Positions 17,454-27,827 of a DNA stretch of 64,000 nucleotides are shown piece by piece. Below the pieces are notes generated by a model, which was not told the DNA's origin, ran no database searches, and saw only the letters and a list, made by a program, of their open reading frames with translations. The stretch lies in assembly GCF_001049755.1 (NCBI RefSeq), contig NZ_CVLB01000002.1:109743-173742 (forward strand), written 5' to 3'. This DNA comes from Brachyspira suanatina (GTDB lineage Bacteria; Spirochaetota; Brachyspiria; Brachyspirales; Brachyspiraceae). The translations under genes and the position numbers were made by a program. Numbering within the stretch: the first letter of the stretch is position 1; every line of letters begins with the position of its first letter.

Positions 17454-20225
17454 TTATCTCACTGCCTCAGCACATCTAGTACATAGCTCTTTATGCTCGC
17501 TGTCTGTTCCTACACTGTCATAATGTCCCCAACAGCGTACACATTTTTCATGACTAGCCTTCTCTGTCTTAACAAAAGAAACGCCGCCCTCTATAAATGT
17601 ATCGTCCTTGCTGTCAGAAAGTGTTACTTTACTTACAATGAATATCTCGTTTAAATATTTTTCATATTTAGTAAGTAATTCTTTAGTTGCTGGTTCTTTA
17701 GTGCATATTGTTACATAAGCCTCTAAAGATTTACCTATTGTGCTATTATCTCTAGCTCTTTCAAGTGATAATAATACATCATCGCGTACTTTAAGAATTG
17801 AAGCCCATTCTTTTTCTAACTCTAAATCAATTAAATTGTCATCAGCTTTAGGATATAACTCTAAATGTACAGAAGAAGCATTTTCTCCTTTGTAGTATCC
17901 CCAAACCTCATCAGTTGTGAAAGGAAGTACTGGAGCTATTATTTTTACTAATACATCTAATATTTCAACAAGTACAGTTTGAGCACTTCTTCTTGAAACA
18001 GAATCTTTTCTATCACAGTATAATCTGTCTTTGATAATGTCAAAGTAAGTAGCAGAAAGCTCAACAACACAGTAATTTATAAGTCTTTGATAGAATAAAT
18101 GGAACTCATAACCATCGCAAGCCTTCTCAGCAACTTTTATAAAACTATGAAGTCTTGATAAAGCATATCTGTCTACAGGAAGTAAATCTTTAACTTCAAT
18201 CTTTTCTTTAGTGAAATCAAAATCAGAAATATTGCCAAGTAAATATCTGAAAGTGTTTCTTATTTTTCTGTAATTGTCAGCAATAGCCTTCATCATGTTA
18301 TCACCAACACGTGCATTGTGAGTGAAGTCTTCGCTTATACACCAAAGTCTTAATATATCGGCACCGTATTTGTCAATAACTTCTAAAGGTGAAACAACAT
18401 TTCCCGCACTCTTATGCATAGCTCTGCCTTGTTCGTCTAAAGTCCAACCATGAGTTACAAGCTCTTTGTATGGAGGTATTCCTCTTATAGCCATAGAAGG
18501 CCAAATTGCAGCTTGGAACCAACCTCTGTATTGGTCGCCTCCCTCTAAATATATATCAACAGGGAAAACTCCGTCTAAATCTTTATTAGTTTTCTGTGCA
18601 GCAAAAGATGATACACCAGAATCGAACCAAACGTCCAAAATATCTTGTTCTTTATCAAAATCAGTGCTTCCGCATTCACATTTAGTGCCTTCAGGAAGTA
18701 AATCTTTAGCCTCTAATTCAAACCAAACATCCATTCCTTTAGTTTTTACTATTTCAGCAAAATGTCTTGTAGATTCAGCAGTTAATAAAGTTTTTCCGCA
18801 GTTCTTACAATAGAATGCAGGTATAGGAACTCCCCAAGAACGCTGTCTTGATAAACACCAGTCAGGACGATTTTCAAGCATTTTCTGCATTCTTTCATGT
18901 CCCCAAGTTGGATACCATTTAATATTATCTAAAGCTTTAACTGTTCTTTTATCTATATCATCATGTGTCATATCCATAAACCACTGAGAAGTAGCTCTGA
19001 ATATCAATGGATTTTTACATCTCCAACAAATAGGATAACTGTGAGTAACTTTTTCTTTATGGTATAATGAACCGTTATTTTCAAGTATCTCTACTACTTT
19101 AGGATTTGCATCTCTTACTTTCATTCCATGCATTTCTGGGAAATCGCTTGTATATCTTCCAGCTTTATCTACTGGACAATATATTTCAAGTCCGTAATTC
19201 ATACCAGTTTGATAGTCTTCCATACCATGACCAGGTGCAGTATGAACTATACCAGTACCTGAAGTAGCCTCAACATAATCAGCAAATACAACAGCAGATT
19301 TTCTATCTTTTATGAATGGGTGTGCTATTTCAAGTTTTTCAATCTCTTCCATAGATACCGGAATCATATCTCTGCCTTCTGCTTTCATGTCTTTTTTAGA
19401 TAGAACAGTATCAACTAAAGAAGTTGTCATTATTGCATATCTTCCGTCTATTTCAACAGCAACATATTCTAAGTCTCTATTGAAAGCACAAGCCATATTT
19501 GAAGGCAATGTCCAAGGAGTAGTAGTCCATATCATAACATCAACATTACCGTCTAATTTATCATTGATTTTATTTAATACTGGGAATCTTACATAAACGC
19601 TTGTAGAAGTATGATTATCATCATATTCTATTTCAGCTGCAGCTAAAGCAGTTTCACAATCCATACACCAGTGAATAGTTCTTAAACCTTTATATATGTA
19701 TCCCTTCTCTACTAATTGTGCAAATACTTCAACTATTTCAGATTCATATTCAGGCGACATAGTAAGATAAGGATTTTCCCAATCTCCCATTACACCAAGT
19801 CTTTTAAACTCTTTTCTTTGAATATCAATATATTTCTGAGCATAAGCACGGCATTTTTTTCTCATTATAAATTTAGAAGTTTCTTTATATTTATCTCCTA
19901 AACTCTCCTGTACCTTTAATTCTATAGGCATACCATGACAATCCCAACCAGGAACATAAGGAGAATCAAAACCTTTAGCTGATTTATATCTTACAATAAT
20001 ATCTTTAATAATTTTATTCAATGATGTTCCAATATGAATGTCTCCATTCGCATAAGGCGGTCCATCATGTAAAATACATTTAGGAGCACCTTTTCTTAAT
20101 TCTCTAAGTTGTTGATAAAGTTTTTCATCTTCCCATTTTTTTATTATTTTGGGTTCTTTTTCCTTTAAACCTGCTTTCATAGGAAAAGCAGTTTTAGGCA
20201 AATTAATAGTAGAACTATAATCCAT
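17454..20225 (-). CDS. ileS: Isoleucyl-tRNA synthetase
   Basis: The 923-residue class I synthetase charges tRNA-Ile in the cytoplasm. The nucleotide-binding HIGH motif appears as HIGT at residues 64-67 (PPYANGDIHIGTSLNK), and the KMSKS loop as MHKSAGN near residue 602, variants seen in other bacterial IleRS. The CP1 editing domain is present (MIWTTTPWTLPSNMACAFN and GTGIVHTAPGHGMEDY). The C-terminus has the zinc knuckle CVRCWGHYDS and CTRCAEAVR. Length is normal for the family. It starts at an ATG with a purine-rich leader and stands alone, with its own terminator. No T-box leader was found in the ~145 bases upstream. Confidence 0.97.
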   Translation of the reverse strand: MDYSSTINLPKTAFPMKAGLKEKEPKIIKKWEDEKLYQQLRELRKGAPKCILHDGPPYANGDIHIGTSLNKIIKDIIVRYKSAKGFDSPYVPGWDCHGMPIELKVQESLGDKYKETSKFIMRKKCRAYAQKYIDIQRKEFKRLGVMGDWENPYLTMSPEYESEIVEVFAQLVEKGYIYKGLRTIHWCMDCETALAAAEIEYDDNHTSTSVYVRFPVLNKINDKLDGNVDVMIWTTTPWTLPSNMACAFNRDLEYVAVEIDGRYAIMTTSLVDTVLSKKDMKAEGRDMIPVSMEEIEKLEIAHPFIKDRKSAVVFADYVEATSGTGIVHTAPGHGMEDYQTGMNYGLEIYCPVDKAGRYTSDFPEMHGMKVRDANPKVVEILENNGSLYHKEKVTHSYPICWRCKNPLIFRATSQWFMDMTHDDIDKRTVKALDNIKWYPTWGHERMQKMLENRPDWCLSRQRSWGVPIPAFYCKNCGKTLLTAESTRHFAEIVKTKGMDVWFELEAKDLLPEGTKCECGSTDFDKEQDILDVWFDSGVSSFAAQKTNKDLDGVFPVDIYLEGGDQYRGWFQAAIWPSMAIRGIPPYKELVTHGWTLDEQGRAMHKSAGNVVSPLEVIDKYGADILRLWCISEDFTHNARVGDNMMKAIADNYRKIRNTFRYLLGNISDFDFTKEKIEVKDLLPVDRYALSRLHSFIKVAEKACDGYEFHLFYQRLINYCVVELSATYFDIIKDRLYCDRKDSVSRRSAQTVLVEILDVLVKIIAPVLPFTTDEVWGYYKGENASSVHLELYPKADDNLIDLELEKEWASILKVRDDVLLSLERARDNSTIGKSLEAYVTICTKEPATKELLTKYEKYLNEIFIVSKVTLSDSKDDTFIEGGVSFVKTEKASHEKCVRCWGHYDSVGTDSEHKELCTRCAEAVR

Positions 20226-20371
20226 CTTATTTTTTGCTCCATTGATTAAATTTTTCTTTAATAAAATTTTACTACTTTATAAAGATATTCAATTCTATAT
20301 TATAAGTAGAAATTTTACAAGTTTTATATATGTAAAATAATTTAATATTTTCAAATTTTATTCTTCAATGC

Positions 20372-22699
20372 TTAATTAAACATATCAGTAAGTCTAAAAT
20401 CCCATACCATAAATATTAAAAAAGTATATATAAATCTTTTTGACACTTCTTTGTTTTCATTATTTGTAAATTCAATATTTATTTTAACTTTATCTTTATA
20501 ATCTGCCTCTCCATCAATTTGAGCTTTTATTGTAAAAGTATCTCTATCATCAATAGTTAAAGAATATTCTTTAATTGTTCTATATTCTGTATATAAAGGA
20601 AACATACCATATCTCATTCCAAACGCTTTGAAAGTACCGTAAGCAATTTCTATATTTTGAAGTTTATCTATTTCATTTTCTAAATTATTTTTATCAATAT
20701 TTATGATGCTTAATTGATTTATAGTCTGTGATAATTCATAATCCTGTAATTGTTGTCTCCATTTTGTAATTGTTTCTTCTTCCATTTCAATAGGGCTTGC
20801 TAAACTAATAAAACTACTATTATCAATTTTTACTTCTTCATCATTACTATTTGTATAGCTTCCATCGCCTGAATATCTGAATGTGGTTATAAAATTATTA
20901 CTATTGTCGTATAAACTCCATATAAGAGATAAGTCAAATTTATTCATTATTGGGTTATCAATAAATACCTCTTTGAAAAAATCATAATCGTATTTATCTC
21001 CTGCAATGAGTAATTGATTTAATATATACGAAAATTTTTTTATAATATTAGAAACTTGTTCCCTTATATATTTTATATTTTGTTTTTTGTTTTCGTCTAA
21101 ATTTCTTGGAATAGATTTTAATATTTTACTTTCTTTTATATCGAATATACTTACAGAATAATCATTGTTTAGTATTAATTTATAATTTTCATCAAGAATC
21201 TTTTCGTTATTTTTGTCAAAGCCAATATTTGAATTATATTTCAATTCTAAATTGTAGAATGGAATTTTTTTATCTTTTGCAATTTCTATCAAAATATCTA
21301 AAGCATTGTTTTTTGTTGCCATTTTTTTTGCATTATTATATATATTGAATAATATTTTAATTGTGTATTCATTTTCTTTATTTAAAGATAGTATTTTAAA
21401 AAATAATTTTGATTCGCCGTCTTTTTTGTATATTTCTTCTAATGCTTCATAGCCCCCATATAATCCGTAAATTAATTGTGCTGTTTCCTTATTTGTTTCT
21501 CTGTAAATATTTTCAGCAAAGCTCAAAAAACTTTCTTTATCAAGCAAATCTATAATAGAATCAATTTCAACAATACGATAAATATACTTCTTTAATTCTA
21601 AATATTTTAAATATAAGTATTTTATTACTTTTATATTAACTTCTCTTGATTTATCTTTTATTAATACATTAGCTTCTTTTATAAAATCAACTTTCTTTTC
21701 ATCTTTTTTATTTAAAGTATTCTCAGCATAATTTTCTACTTCTTCTATACTTTTAAAAATTTTGAAATCTGATAAATTTTTTAATTCATCATAATAAATA
21801 TTTTCTAATCTTCTTTTGAAAGCTATTATTTTTTTATTTTTACTTTCGGAAGCTATTTTATGAGCTTCTTTCAAATTGTCTTCTATAATATCATTACCGT
21901 AATAATAATCACCTAATACATGTAAATATAAAGTCCATTTCAAATTTTGAAAATTTTTAAAGTTATTACAGAATTGAAAAATATTTTCCATTGAATTAAC
22001 TTGACTAATATCCCAATTTTCTAAAGAACTGTACTGATTAAAATTATAAGTGCCGCCGAACATGTAACTCATATTCTTTATTTTTGAAGTATTCCATTTA
22101 TCAAGAGGCTGATTAAACTTTGAAGCAAGATAAAACATATATGATGTATCTTTAACATTTGATATATTCCAATCATTTAAAGGCTGATCGAACTCAAAAG
22201 ATTGTGCAAACATACAATACATATTTTCAACATTAGATACATTCCAACTATTAAGCGGCTGATTAAATTTACTGCATCCCTCAAACATACAAGTCATATC
22301 TTTAACACTCTCAACATTCCAAGATGAAATATCCTGATTAAATTCCATAGCATCATTAAACATATAATTCATAATTTTTAATTTATGAACATTCCAATTA
22401 TTAAGAGGCTGATTGAATTTAATTGCATACCTAAACATATAGCCCATATCTTCTACATTAGATACATTCCAGTTATTTATATTATGATTAAATTTACGGG
22501 CAAAAGAAAACATTGAGTTCATACTTACTACATTAGAAGTATCCCAAGTTTCTATTCCTGAAAAATCTTCTCTTTCGCTTCCTGAAAATAATCCGCTCAT
22601 ATCTTTAATAAGACTTGTATCTATATCGCCTAAATAAATATTTTCATCTTGTACTATTTCGTATAATTCTTTTAAAATTTCTGGTTTGTATTTATGCAT
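20372..22699 (-). CDS. BspA-like (DUF285) repeat protein with DUF4132-like C-terminus
   Basis: The 775-residue product has ~8 repeats of ~25 residues between about residues 40 and 240, each of the form FNQPLNNWNVSNVxxMxxMF, the DUF285/BspA leucine-rich-like repeat. A long helical middle follows. The C-terminal ~200 residues (FRYSGDGSYTNSNDEEVKIDNSSF, then TKWRQQLQDYELSQTINQL) resemble the DUF4132 C-terminal domain, where the usual QPFxQ appears as QTINQ. There is no signal peptide (MHKYKPEILKEL), so unlike secreted BspA proteins it is probably cytoplasmic. DUF285 repeats mediate protein binding; DUF4132 is of unknown reaction. It is a single-gene unit. Confidence 0.8.
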   Translation of the reverse strand: MHKYKPEILKELYEIVQDENIYLGDIDTSLIKDMSGLFSGSEREDFSGIETWDTSNVVSMNSMFSFARKFNHNINNWNVSNVEDMGYMFRYAIKFNQPLNNWNVHKLKIMNYMFNDAMEFNQDISSWNVESVKDMTCMFEGCSKFNQPLNSWNVSNVENMYCMFAQSFEFDQPLNDWNISNVKDTSYMFYLASKFNQPLDKWNTSKIKNMSYMFGGTYNFNQYSSLENWDISQVNSMENIFQFCNNFKNFQNLKWTLYLHVLGDYYYGNDIIEDNLKEAHKIASESKNKKIIAFKRRLENIYYDELKNLSDFKIFKSIEEVENYAENTLNKKDEKKVDFIKEANVLIKDKSREVNIKVIKYLYLKYLELKKYIYRIVEIDSIIDLLDKESFLSFAENIYRETNKETAQLIYGLYGGYEALEEIYKKDGESKLFFKILSLNKENEYTIKILFNIYNNAKKMATKNNALDILIEIAKDKKIPFYNLELKYNSNIGFDKNNEKILDENYKLILNNDYSVSIFDIKESKILKSIPRNLDENKKQNIKYIREQVSNIIKKFSYILNQLLIAGDKYDYDFFKEVFIDNPIMNKFDLSLIWSLYDNSNNFITTFRYSGDGSYTNSNDEEVKIDNSSFISLASPIEMEEETITKWRQQLQDYELSQTINQLSIINIDKNNLENEIDKLQNIEIAYGTFKAFGMRYGMFPLYTEYRTIKEYSLTIDDRDTFTIKAQIDGEADYKDKVKINIEFTNNENKEVSKRFIYTFLIFMVWDFRLTDMFN

Positions 22700-22780
22700 A
22701 TATTTATCCGTAATTTTTATTTTAACAGTATAATATATTTATTTAAGAATTTCTATTAACTAAATATATTAATTTTATAA

Positions 22781-23650
22781 CGCACGGTTAATAAAACTTT
22801 ATAAATAATTAAAATATATATTTAAAAATTAATCTAAATTATTAATTTTCTCTGCGTGCGGTGGATAATACAATAAATTTAAAAAAATCTTGGGTGGGTA
22901 TTATAATCACAGTATAAAATAAAAAAGAAAAGTAATACAAAAATGACAAATGAGATTAAAAAATATAAAGGGTGGGCAAATGTAATTAATTTTTAAAACT
23001 TTAATTACATACCCCGCCATTTAATATTTATAGTTTATTGTTGAAAAAATTGATAATAAAATAGTATAATTTTTTTATTTATCAACTTTTTTATACCTAA
23101 AAAAGTTGCAAAAAAGACAAGTTTTATAAGTTGAAAACTAAATAAAATTATAATATTAATTTAATACAAGTTTTATAAATTATTTTATTTAGTATGCATT
23201 TATTTTAAAAGTCAATAAAGTAATTATTATCAATTAATTTATTTATATACTTATAATTTTATATTTTTATTTTATTCAAAATTTTCAAATGATTAATTCG
23301 TTGTTATTGTAGTTAATACAATGAATAAAAAAAACTTGGGTGGATGTTATAATACAGTATAAAATAAAAAAGAAAAGTAATACAAAAATGACAAATGAGA
23401 TTAAAAAATATAAAGGGTGGCAAATGTAATTAATTTTTAAAACTTTAATTACATACCCCGCCCTTTAATATTTATAATTTATTTTTGAAATTATAATTTA
23501 AATTTGTTTTTTTATTAAATTAGAAAATATAGCACCCACCCAATTGTTATTTAAATTTATAATGATACCTCCGCACGCTGAATGCATTTTGTATATAAGA
23601 TGATGGAATAACAGAATTTTAATAATATAAAAAAATATACTTACCGTGCG
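22781..23650. mobile_element. ORF-less element with long inverted ends, copy 1
   Basis: The left end reads CGCACGG, ~65 bases, GCGTGCGG, then ATAAATTTAAA and TTGGGTGGG. The right end, read on the minus strand, has the same order (CGCACGG, insert, GCGTGCGG, ATAAATTTAAA, TTGGGTGGG). The ends thus form imperfect inverted repeats of ~120 bases, each with a nested hairpin. Inside, a ~145-base block with a GTAATTAA/TTAATTAC stem occurs twice (22889-23037 and 23335-23480). No protein-coding frame is supported. It looks like a MITE-type non-autonomous element or a large structured RNA locus. Confidence 0.65.
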
Positions 23651-23673
23651 TTAAATAAATAGAATAATAAATA

Positions 23674-23716
23674 AAAGCATATAAAAGTTTTATTAAATTA
23701 TACTTTTATATGCTTT
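23674..23716 (-). terminator. Terminator of the sodium:solute symporter gene
   Basis: A perfect 15-bp stem AAAGCATATAAAAGT / ACTTTTATATGCTTT lies 13 bases after the symporter stop and is followed by a T-rich stretch on the minus strand. Confidence 0.75.
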
Positions 23717-23728
23717 ATTAAAAAATTA

Positions 23729-25168
23729 TTATTTAGCTTCTTTAGTATCTGAAACATCAGGCTTAGGCTGTATTATAGCAGAAAGAACTAAGAATACTAC
23801 TAAGCTTGCAACTATACCAGGTATTATAGGGTCAACTCCAAATAAATTAATATTTTTATTGTATTGGAAGAATATTGTAACAACACTTCCGGCTATCAAT
23901 GAACCCATACTAGCAACCGCAGAAAGTTTTTTGTTTGTGTAGTTTCCAAATAAATATGGTATAAATACACCTGCAGCACGCAAGCTGAATGAGAACATTA
24001 ATATTGTTATTAAGTTTGAAGCTTTGAAAGCTATAAACATAGATATAAGCCCAACAGCAACCATACATGCTCTTCCAATGAAAAGTAATTGTTTGTCAGT
24101 AGCATCCTTATTAATGTATTTTTTGTATATATCATTTGTAGCTATTACTGATACTGCAAGCATATCAGAGTCAGCTGATGACATAGTAGCTGATATTAAT
24201 GCAGAGAATAATAAACCAACTATTACAGGAGGCATTGTATGCATAGCAAGTACAGGTAAAATATATCTAGTACCTTCAGAAGTAAGAAGTTCAGAAGTAA
24301 GAAGTCCGTCTTTAACAACACTTGAAGCAATCAAACCCAAAAATGCTGGGAATAAAGAATATAATATACATACCAATCCGCCGACTAAAGAACCTATCAT
24401 CAAAGATTTAGAATCCCTAGCAGAAAAGAATCTCTGACTAATTTCAGGACCTACAGAATATGAAGCAATATACATTATGGTTAATGATATTATAGTAGGC
24501 CAGCCCATACCAGCAGTAAAAGATTTTTGTGCAGGTGTTAAATTTGAAAGTACATGATCAAAACCGCCTGCGTAATTCAAAGCAAAAGGTATAGCAACTA
24601 AACTGCCTATAAATACTAATGAACCTTGAATCAAATCTGTAAAAGCAACTCCCCAAAGTCCACCCATAGAAGAATATGCAGTAACTACTATTGTAACTAT
24701 AACTACAGATAATTTATAATTCCAGCCAGTCATAACTGTTAATATACTTGCTGAAGCTATTATCTGGGCTGCTGTTATACCTATCATAGGAAGCCCCATT
24801 ATAATAGAAGTAACTAATGCATTTGCTTTACCATATCTTTTGTAAAAATATTCTGATACAGTAGTAACCATTGCATTTCTAAATCTTTGAGCTAAAAATG
24901 CTAAAACAAGATAAGCAATAGAAGCTGTTATTACATACCAAACAGCAGAAAGTCCCCATTTACCAAAAGCCTGTTCTGCTAAACCTAATGAAGTACCTCC
25001 TCCAATATTTGTAGCAGCTAAAGTTCCAGCCAAAAGTACAGGTCCTAAATTTCTTCCGGCTAATGCAAAATCATTACTGTTGCTTATTTTTTTACTGGAG
25101 TACACGCCTATAAGAAGCATAGCTACCAAGTATAGAACTACTATAATTATTACTATAGTTCCGCCCAT
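23729..25168 (-). CDS. Sodium:solute symporter family transporter
   Basis: The 479-residue protein is hydrophobic throughout, with about 13 membrane segments, the normal size for the SSS family. Diagnostic stretches are YSSKKISNSNDFALAGRNLGPVLLAGTLAATNIGGGTSLGLAE in the first two segments, TAYSSMGGLWGVAFTDLIQGSLVF in the middle, and ISATMSSADSDMLAVSV with the sodium-site Ser residues. It imports an organic solute with sodium; the substrate cannot be told from sequence. ATG with TTAAGGAG in front, followed by its own terminator, indicates a single-gene unit. Confidence 0.9.
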   Translation of the reverse strand: MGGTIVIIIVVLYLVAMLLIGVYSSKKISNSNDFALAGRNLGPVLLAGTLAATNIGGGTSLGLAEQAFGKWGLSAVWYVITASIAYLVLAFLAQRFRNAMVTTVSEYFYKRYGKANALVTSIIMGLPMIGITAAQIIASASILTVMTGWNYKLSVVIVTIVVTAYSSMGGLWGVAFTDLIQGSLVFIGSLVAIPFALNYAGGFDHVLSNLTPAQKSFTAGMGWPTIISLTIMYIASYSVGPEISQRFFSARDSKSLMIGSLVGGLVCILYSLFPAFLGLIASSVVKDGLLTSELLTSEGTRYILPVLAMHTMPPVIVGLLFSALISATMSSADSDMLAVSVIATNDIYKKYINKDATDKQLLFIGRACMVAVGLISMFIAFKASNLITILMFSFSLRAAGVFIPYLFGNYTNKKLSAVASMGSLIAGSVVTIFFQYNKNINLFGVDPIIPGIVASLVVFLVLSAIIQPKPDVSDTKEAK

Positions 25169-25350
25169 AATTAAAACTCCTTAAACATTTTATTTTTTTA
25201 AATGAAAATTTTAATGAATAATTATAATATTTTTATTTTTAATATAAAGATATTATATGTAAAAAATACCGAAAACATATTATATATTATTTACAAACAA
25301 AACACTTTCGTAAATAAAAACAAAAATTATTGTTATATTAATAAAAATAT

Positions 25351-26712
25351 TTACAGGGTAATATTTGAATTCTTCTGCCATTTGTTGGATTTTAAATAAT
25401 ACATACTAAAGAAAGTATTGATTATATAGCATATACCCATAGAAAGCCATATTCCTATAAGCTCAAAATGTGGAGATAATGCATAGGCTAAAATCGTTCT
25501 CAAAATTAAAGTAGTAGATGTTGTGAAAGCCATTATTACTATAGTTTTACCTGCACCGTTTATAACTCCATTACATACAAACATCACAGAATAAAAAATA
25601 AATATTGGCATTATAGTATAAATATAGCTTCTTGCATATTCAAAAACCTGAGTATCTTTTGTAAACATTCTTATGAGTAAATAAGGATTAGTTATTGAAA
25701 ATATACTCATAATAGAAGAAATTATAATACCTATAACGATTCCGCTTTTTAGAATTTCTTTTACTCTCTCTAATTTTTTAGCTCCGATATTCTGTGCTGA
25801 CATTGTCATAACAGCATTTCCTAAAGCTCCCATAGGCATTATAAAAAGCGACTCTACTCTATTAACAATAGCCACAGTTGCACTTGCTGCCTCTCCGAAA
25901 CTGCTTATAAGTCTTGTAATTACTAACCATCCGAAAGCTACTATAAACTGATTGAATGAAATAGGTATTCCTAATTTAAGTATTTTTTTAGTCATATTCA
26001 AATCGAATGTAAATACAAAAGGATTTATTTTTATAAAGCTGTTTTTTATTCTAAGATATGTTGTGCTTATAAATACAGAAGTAAATTGAGCAATTACTGT
26101 AGCAATAGCAGCACCTTGAAGTCCCATTGCAGGTATTATCCAAAAACCTTTTATAAGTATAGGGTCTAATATTATGTTAATTATAGATGATACAATCAAA
26201 AATATTAATGGTCTTACGGTATCGCCTACAGCTCTTAATATAGAAGAAATAAAAAAGTAAGTATATGCAAATGGCATACCCAAAATAGATATTCTTAAAT
26301 ATATTAATGCCATCTCCATAGCATTTTCAGGAGTTTTCATCATTATTAATATATTTCTTGAGAATATAAGCATTAAAGCTCCAACTGTAAATAATATTAT
26401 AACTCCCAAAGTGGTAGATACTTTTATAACATGGCTTACAGTATCATAATCTTTAGCTCCGTAATACTGCGAAACTATAACACCATTAGCCATATTAACA
26501 CCGAATGCAAAAGAACCCATTATAAGCATTATTGGAAAGCTTACTGCAACTGCCGAAAGTCCAAGAGGCCCTATAATATTACCTATCCAAATACTATCTA
26601 CTATATTATATACAACATTAAGCATATTAGACATCAGTATTGGTATAAGCAGTTTTAATAATGTGGGAACAACTTTTGCTTCTGTGAGATCTGTTCCTAT
26701 ATGATTAGCCAT
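25351..26712 (-). CDS. MATE family efflux protein
   Basis: The 453-residue protein has 12 predicted membrane segments in two related halves, as in MATE exporters. The N-terminal pattern LLKLLIPILMSNMLNVVYNIVDSIWIGNIIGPLGLSAVAVSFPIM and the second-half LGIPISFNQFIVAFGW fit the family. MATE proteins expel cationic drugs or metabolites using Na+ or H+ gradients. The start ATG follows TAGGTG. The neighbouring symporter gene lies 182 bases downstream in a gap with no features beyond AT-rich sequence. Confidence 0.9.
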   Translation of the reverse strand: MANHIGTDLTEAKVVPTLLKLLIPILMSNMLNVVYNIVDSIWIGNIIGPLGLSAVAVSFPIMLIMGSFAFGVNMANGVIVSQYYGAKDYDTVSHVIKVSTTLGVIILFTVGALMLIFSRNILIMMKTPENAMEMALIYLRISILGMPFAYTYFFISSILRAVGDTVRPLIFLIVSSIINIILDPILIKGFWIIPAMGLQGAAIATVIAQFTSVFISTTYLRIKNSFIKINPFVFTFDLNMTKKILKLGIPISFNQFIVAFGWLVITRLISSFGEAASATVAIVNRVESLFIMPMGALGNAVMTMSAQNIGAKKLERVKEILKSGIVIGIIISSIMSIFSITNPYLLIRMFTKDTQVFEYARSYIYTIMPIFIFYSVMFVCNGVINGAGKTIVIMAFTTSTTLILRTILAYALSPHFELIGIWLSMGICYIINTFFSMYYLKSNKWQKNSNITL

Positions 26713-26834
26713 TTATATTTTTAACACCTATTATTTAATTAAACTTATCATAATATTATAAACTAAATAACAATTAATTAAATAGTAAAAACAAAATTAT
26801 TTTTTTATATTAACTTTCATTTTCTAAAATTAAA

Positions 26835-27570
26835 CGCACGGTAAATATATTGTTTATTTAATTTAAATTATATTATTCAATAATCTTATATAAAAAATTG
26901 CATTCATCGTGCGGTGTAAACATTATAAATTTAAATAATGCTTGGGTGGGTTTTATAATATCAGAATTAGTTTTTAATAAACAAAAAATAAAAAATGCAG
27001 AATATATTAAAAAAATATAAAGGGCGGGCAAATGTAATTAAATTTTAAAACTTTTATTACATACCACATCCTTTAATATATACTGAAAATTTTTGAGTTT
27101 GTCAATCAATACACTTTATGTAGAATTATCAACTTTTTTGCCGCACAAAAAAGTTGCTGCCACAGGCACGCTTCGCGAAAACGCAATTGCTAGAATTTTA
27201 TATTTTAAGAATATCTATCAAATATGGTGTAATAGAGTAATTTTAGGTTAAAAATGCAGTTGTTTTGGTTCTTTTATACCAATACCGAAAGGTACCTACT
27301 CGGTAAAAGAACTGGGGTATGGGGCAAAGCCCCATATATTAAAAAGAAACTATAGTTTTATTTTTGACAAAATATAGTTGTTTAGGTATATATTGCTTAT
27401 TTAAAAAATATTAACTTCAATTTATTTTTGAATTAAATTAGAAAATAAAGCACCCACCCAAGTTTAGATTAGGTTTAAAAATTTATTCAACGCACGATTA
27501 ATTTTATTTTTATTAATAGTTTATAATAAAATAGCATCTAATTTTATTTTTTAGTCTTACTCACCGTGCG
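26835..27570. mobile_element. ORF-less element with long inverted ends, copy 2
   Basis: The left end has CGCACGGTAAATAT, ~65 bases, ATCGTGCGGTG, then ATAAATTTAAATAATGCTTGGGTGGG. The right end on the minus strand has CGCACGG, insert, CGTGCG, AAATTTTTAAA, CTTGGGTGGGTGC. Inside is one copy of the GTAATTAAA/TTTATTAC stem with flanking GGGCGGG, plus fragments of the GC-rich genome repeat (near 27130-27330). It shares ends and inner block with the element at 22781-23650 but is shorter (736 versus 870 bases). No coding frame is supported. Confidence 0.65.
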
Positions 27571-27572
27571 AA

Positions 27573-27827
27573 TCATAAAGCAGGCGAATGCTTACCCTTA
27601 TTAGGACCATTAGGGTGCTTTAGACAATAACCATTTACTAATGACTGCAGAGATTTATTTTTAGCCCCGCAATACTTGCAAAAATATTCTGACTTCTCAC
27701 CACCTTCATAAAGTTTATGCTTACCATTGTTAGGACCATTTGGGTGCTTTAGACAGTAGCCATTAGTAAGTGAAGCTATTGAAGAATATTTAGCACCGCA
27801 ATATTCACAGTAAAAATTTTGAGTCAT
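27573..27827 (-). CDS. Tandem zinc-knuckle protein (two HPNGPNKG repeats)
   Basis: The 84-residue protein is two copies of a ~38-residue unit: F/Y-C-x-Y-CGAKxxSxxSLxNGYC, then LKHPNGPNxGKH. Each unit has CxxC plus a later Cys and two His, a plausible single-zinc site. Similar units occur in scattered host-associated bacteria, but no function is known to me. The stop lies 3 bases from the end of the ORF-less element, so the element inserted right behind the gene or carries it. The ATG has AAGGAGG in front. Confidence 0.7.
   Translation of the reverse strand: MTQNFYCEYCGAKYSSIASLTNGYCLKHPNGPNNGKHKLYEGGEKSEYFCKYCGAKNKSLQSLVNGYCLKHPNGPNKGKHSPAL

Noticed and set aside
20226-20371. T-box riboswitch in front of ileS
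   Set aside because: The gap is only ~145 bases of AT-rich sequence and no T-box core sequence or stem I was seen.
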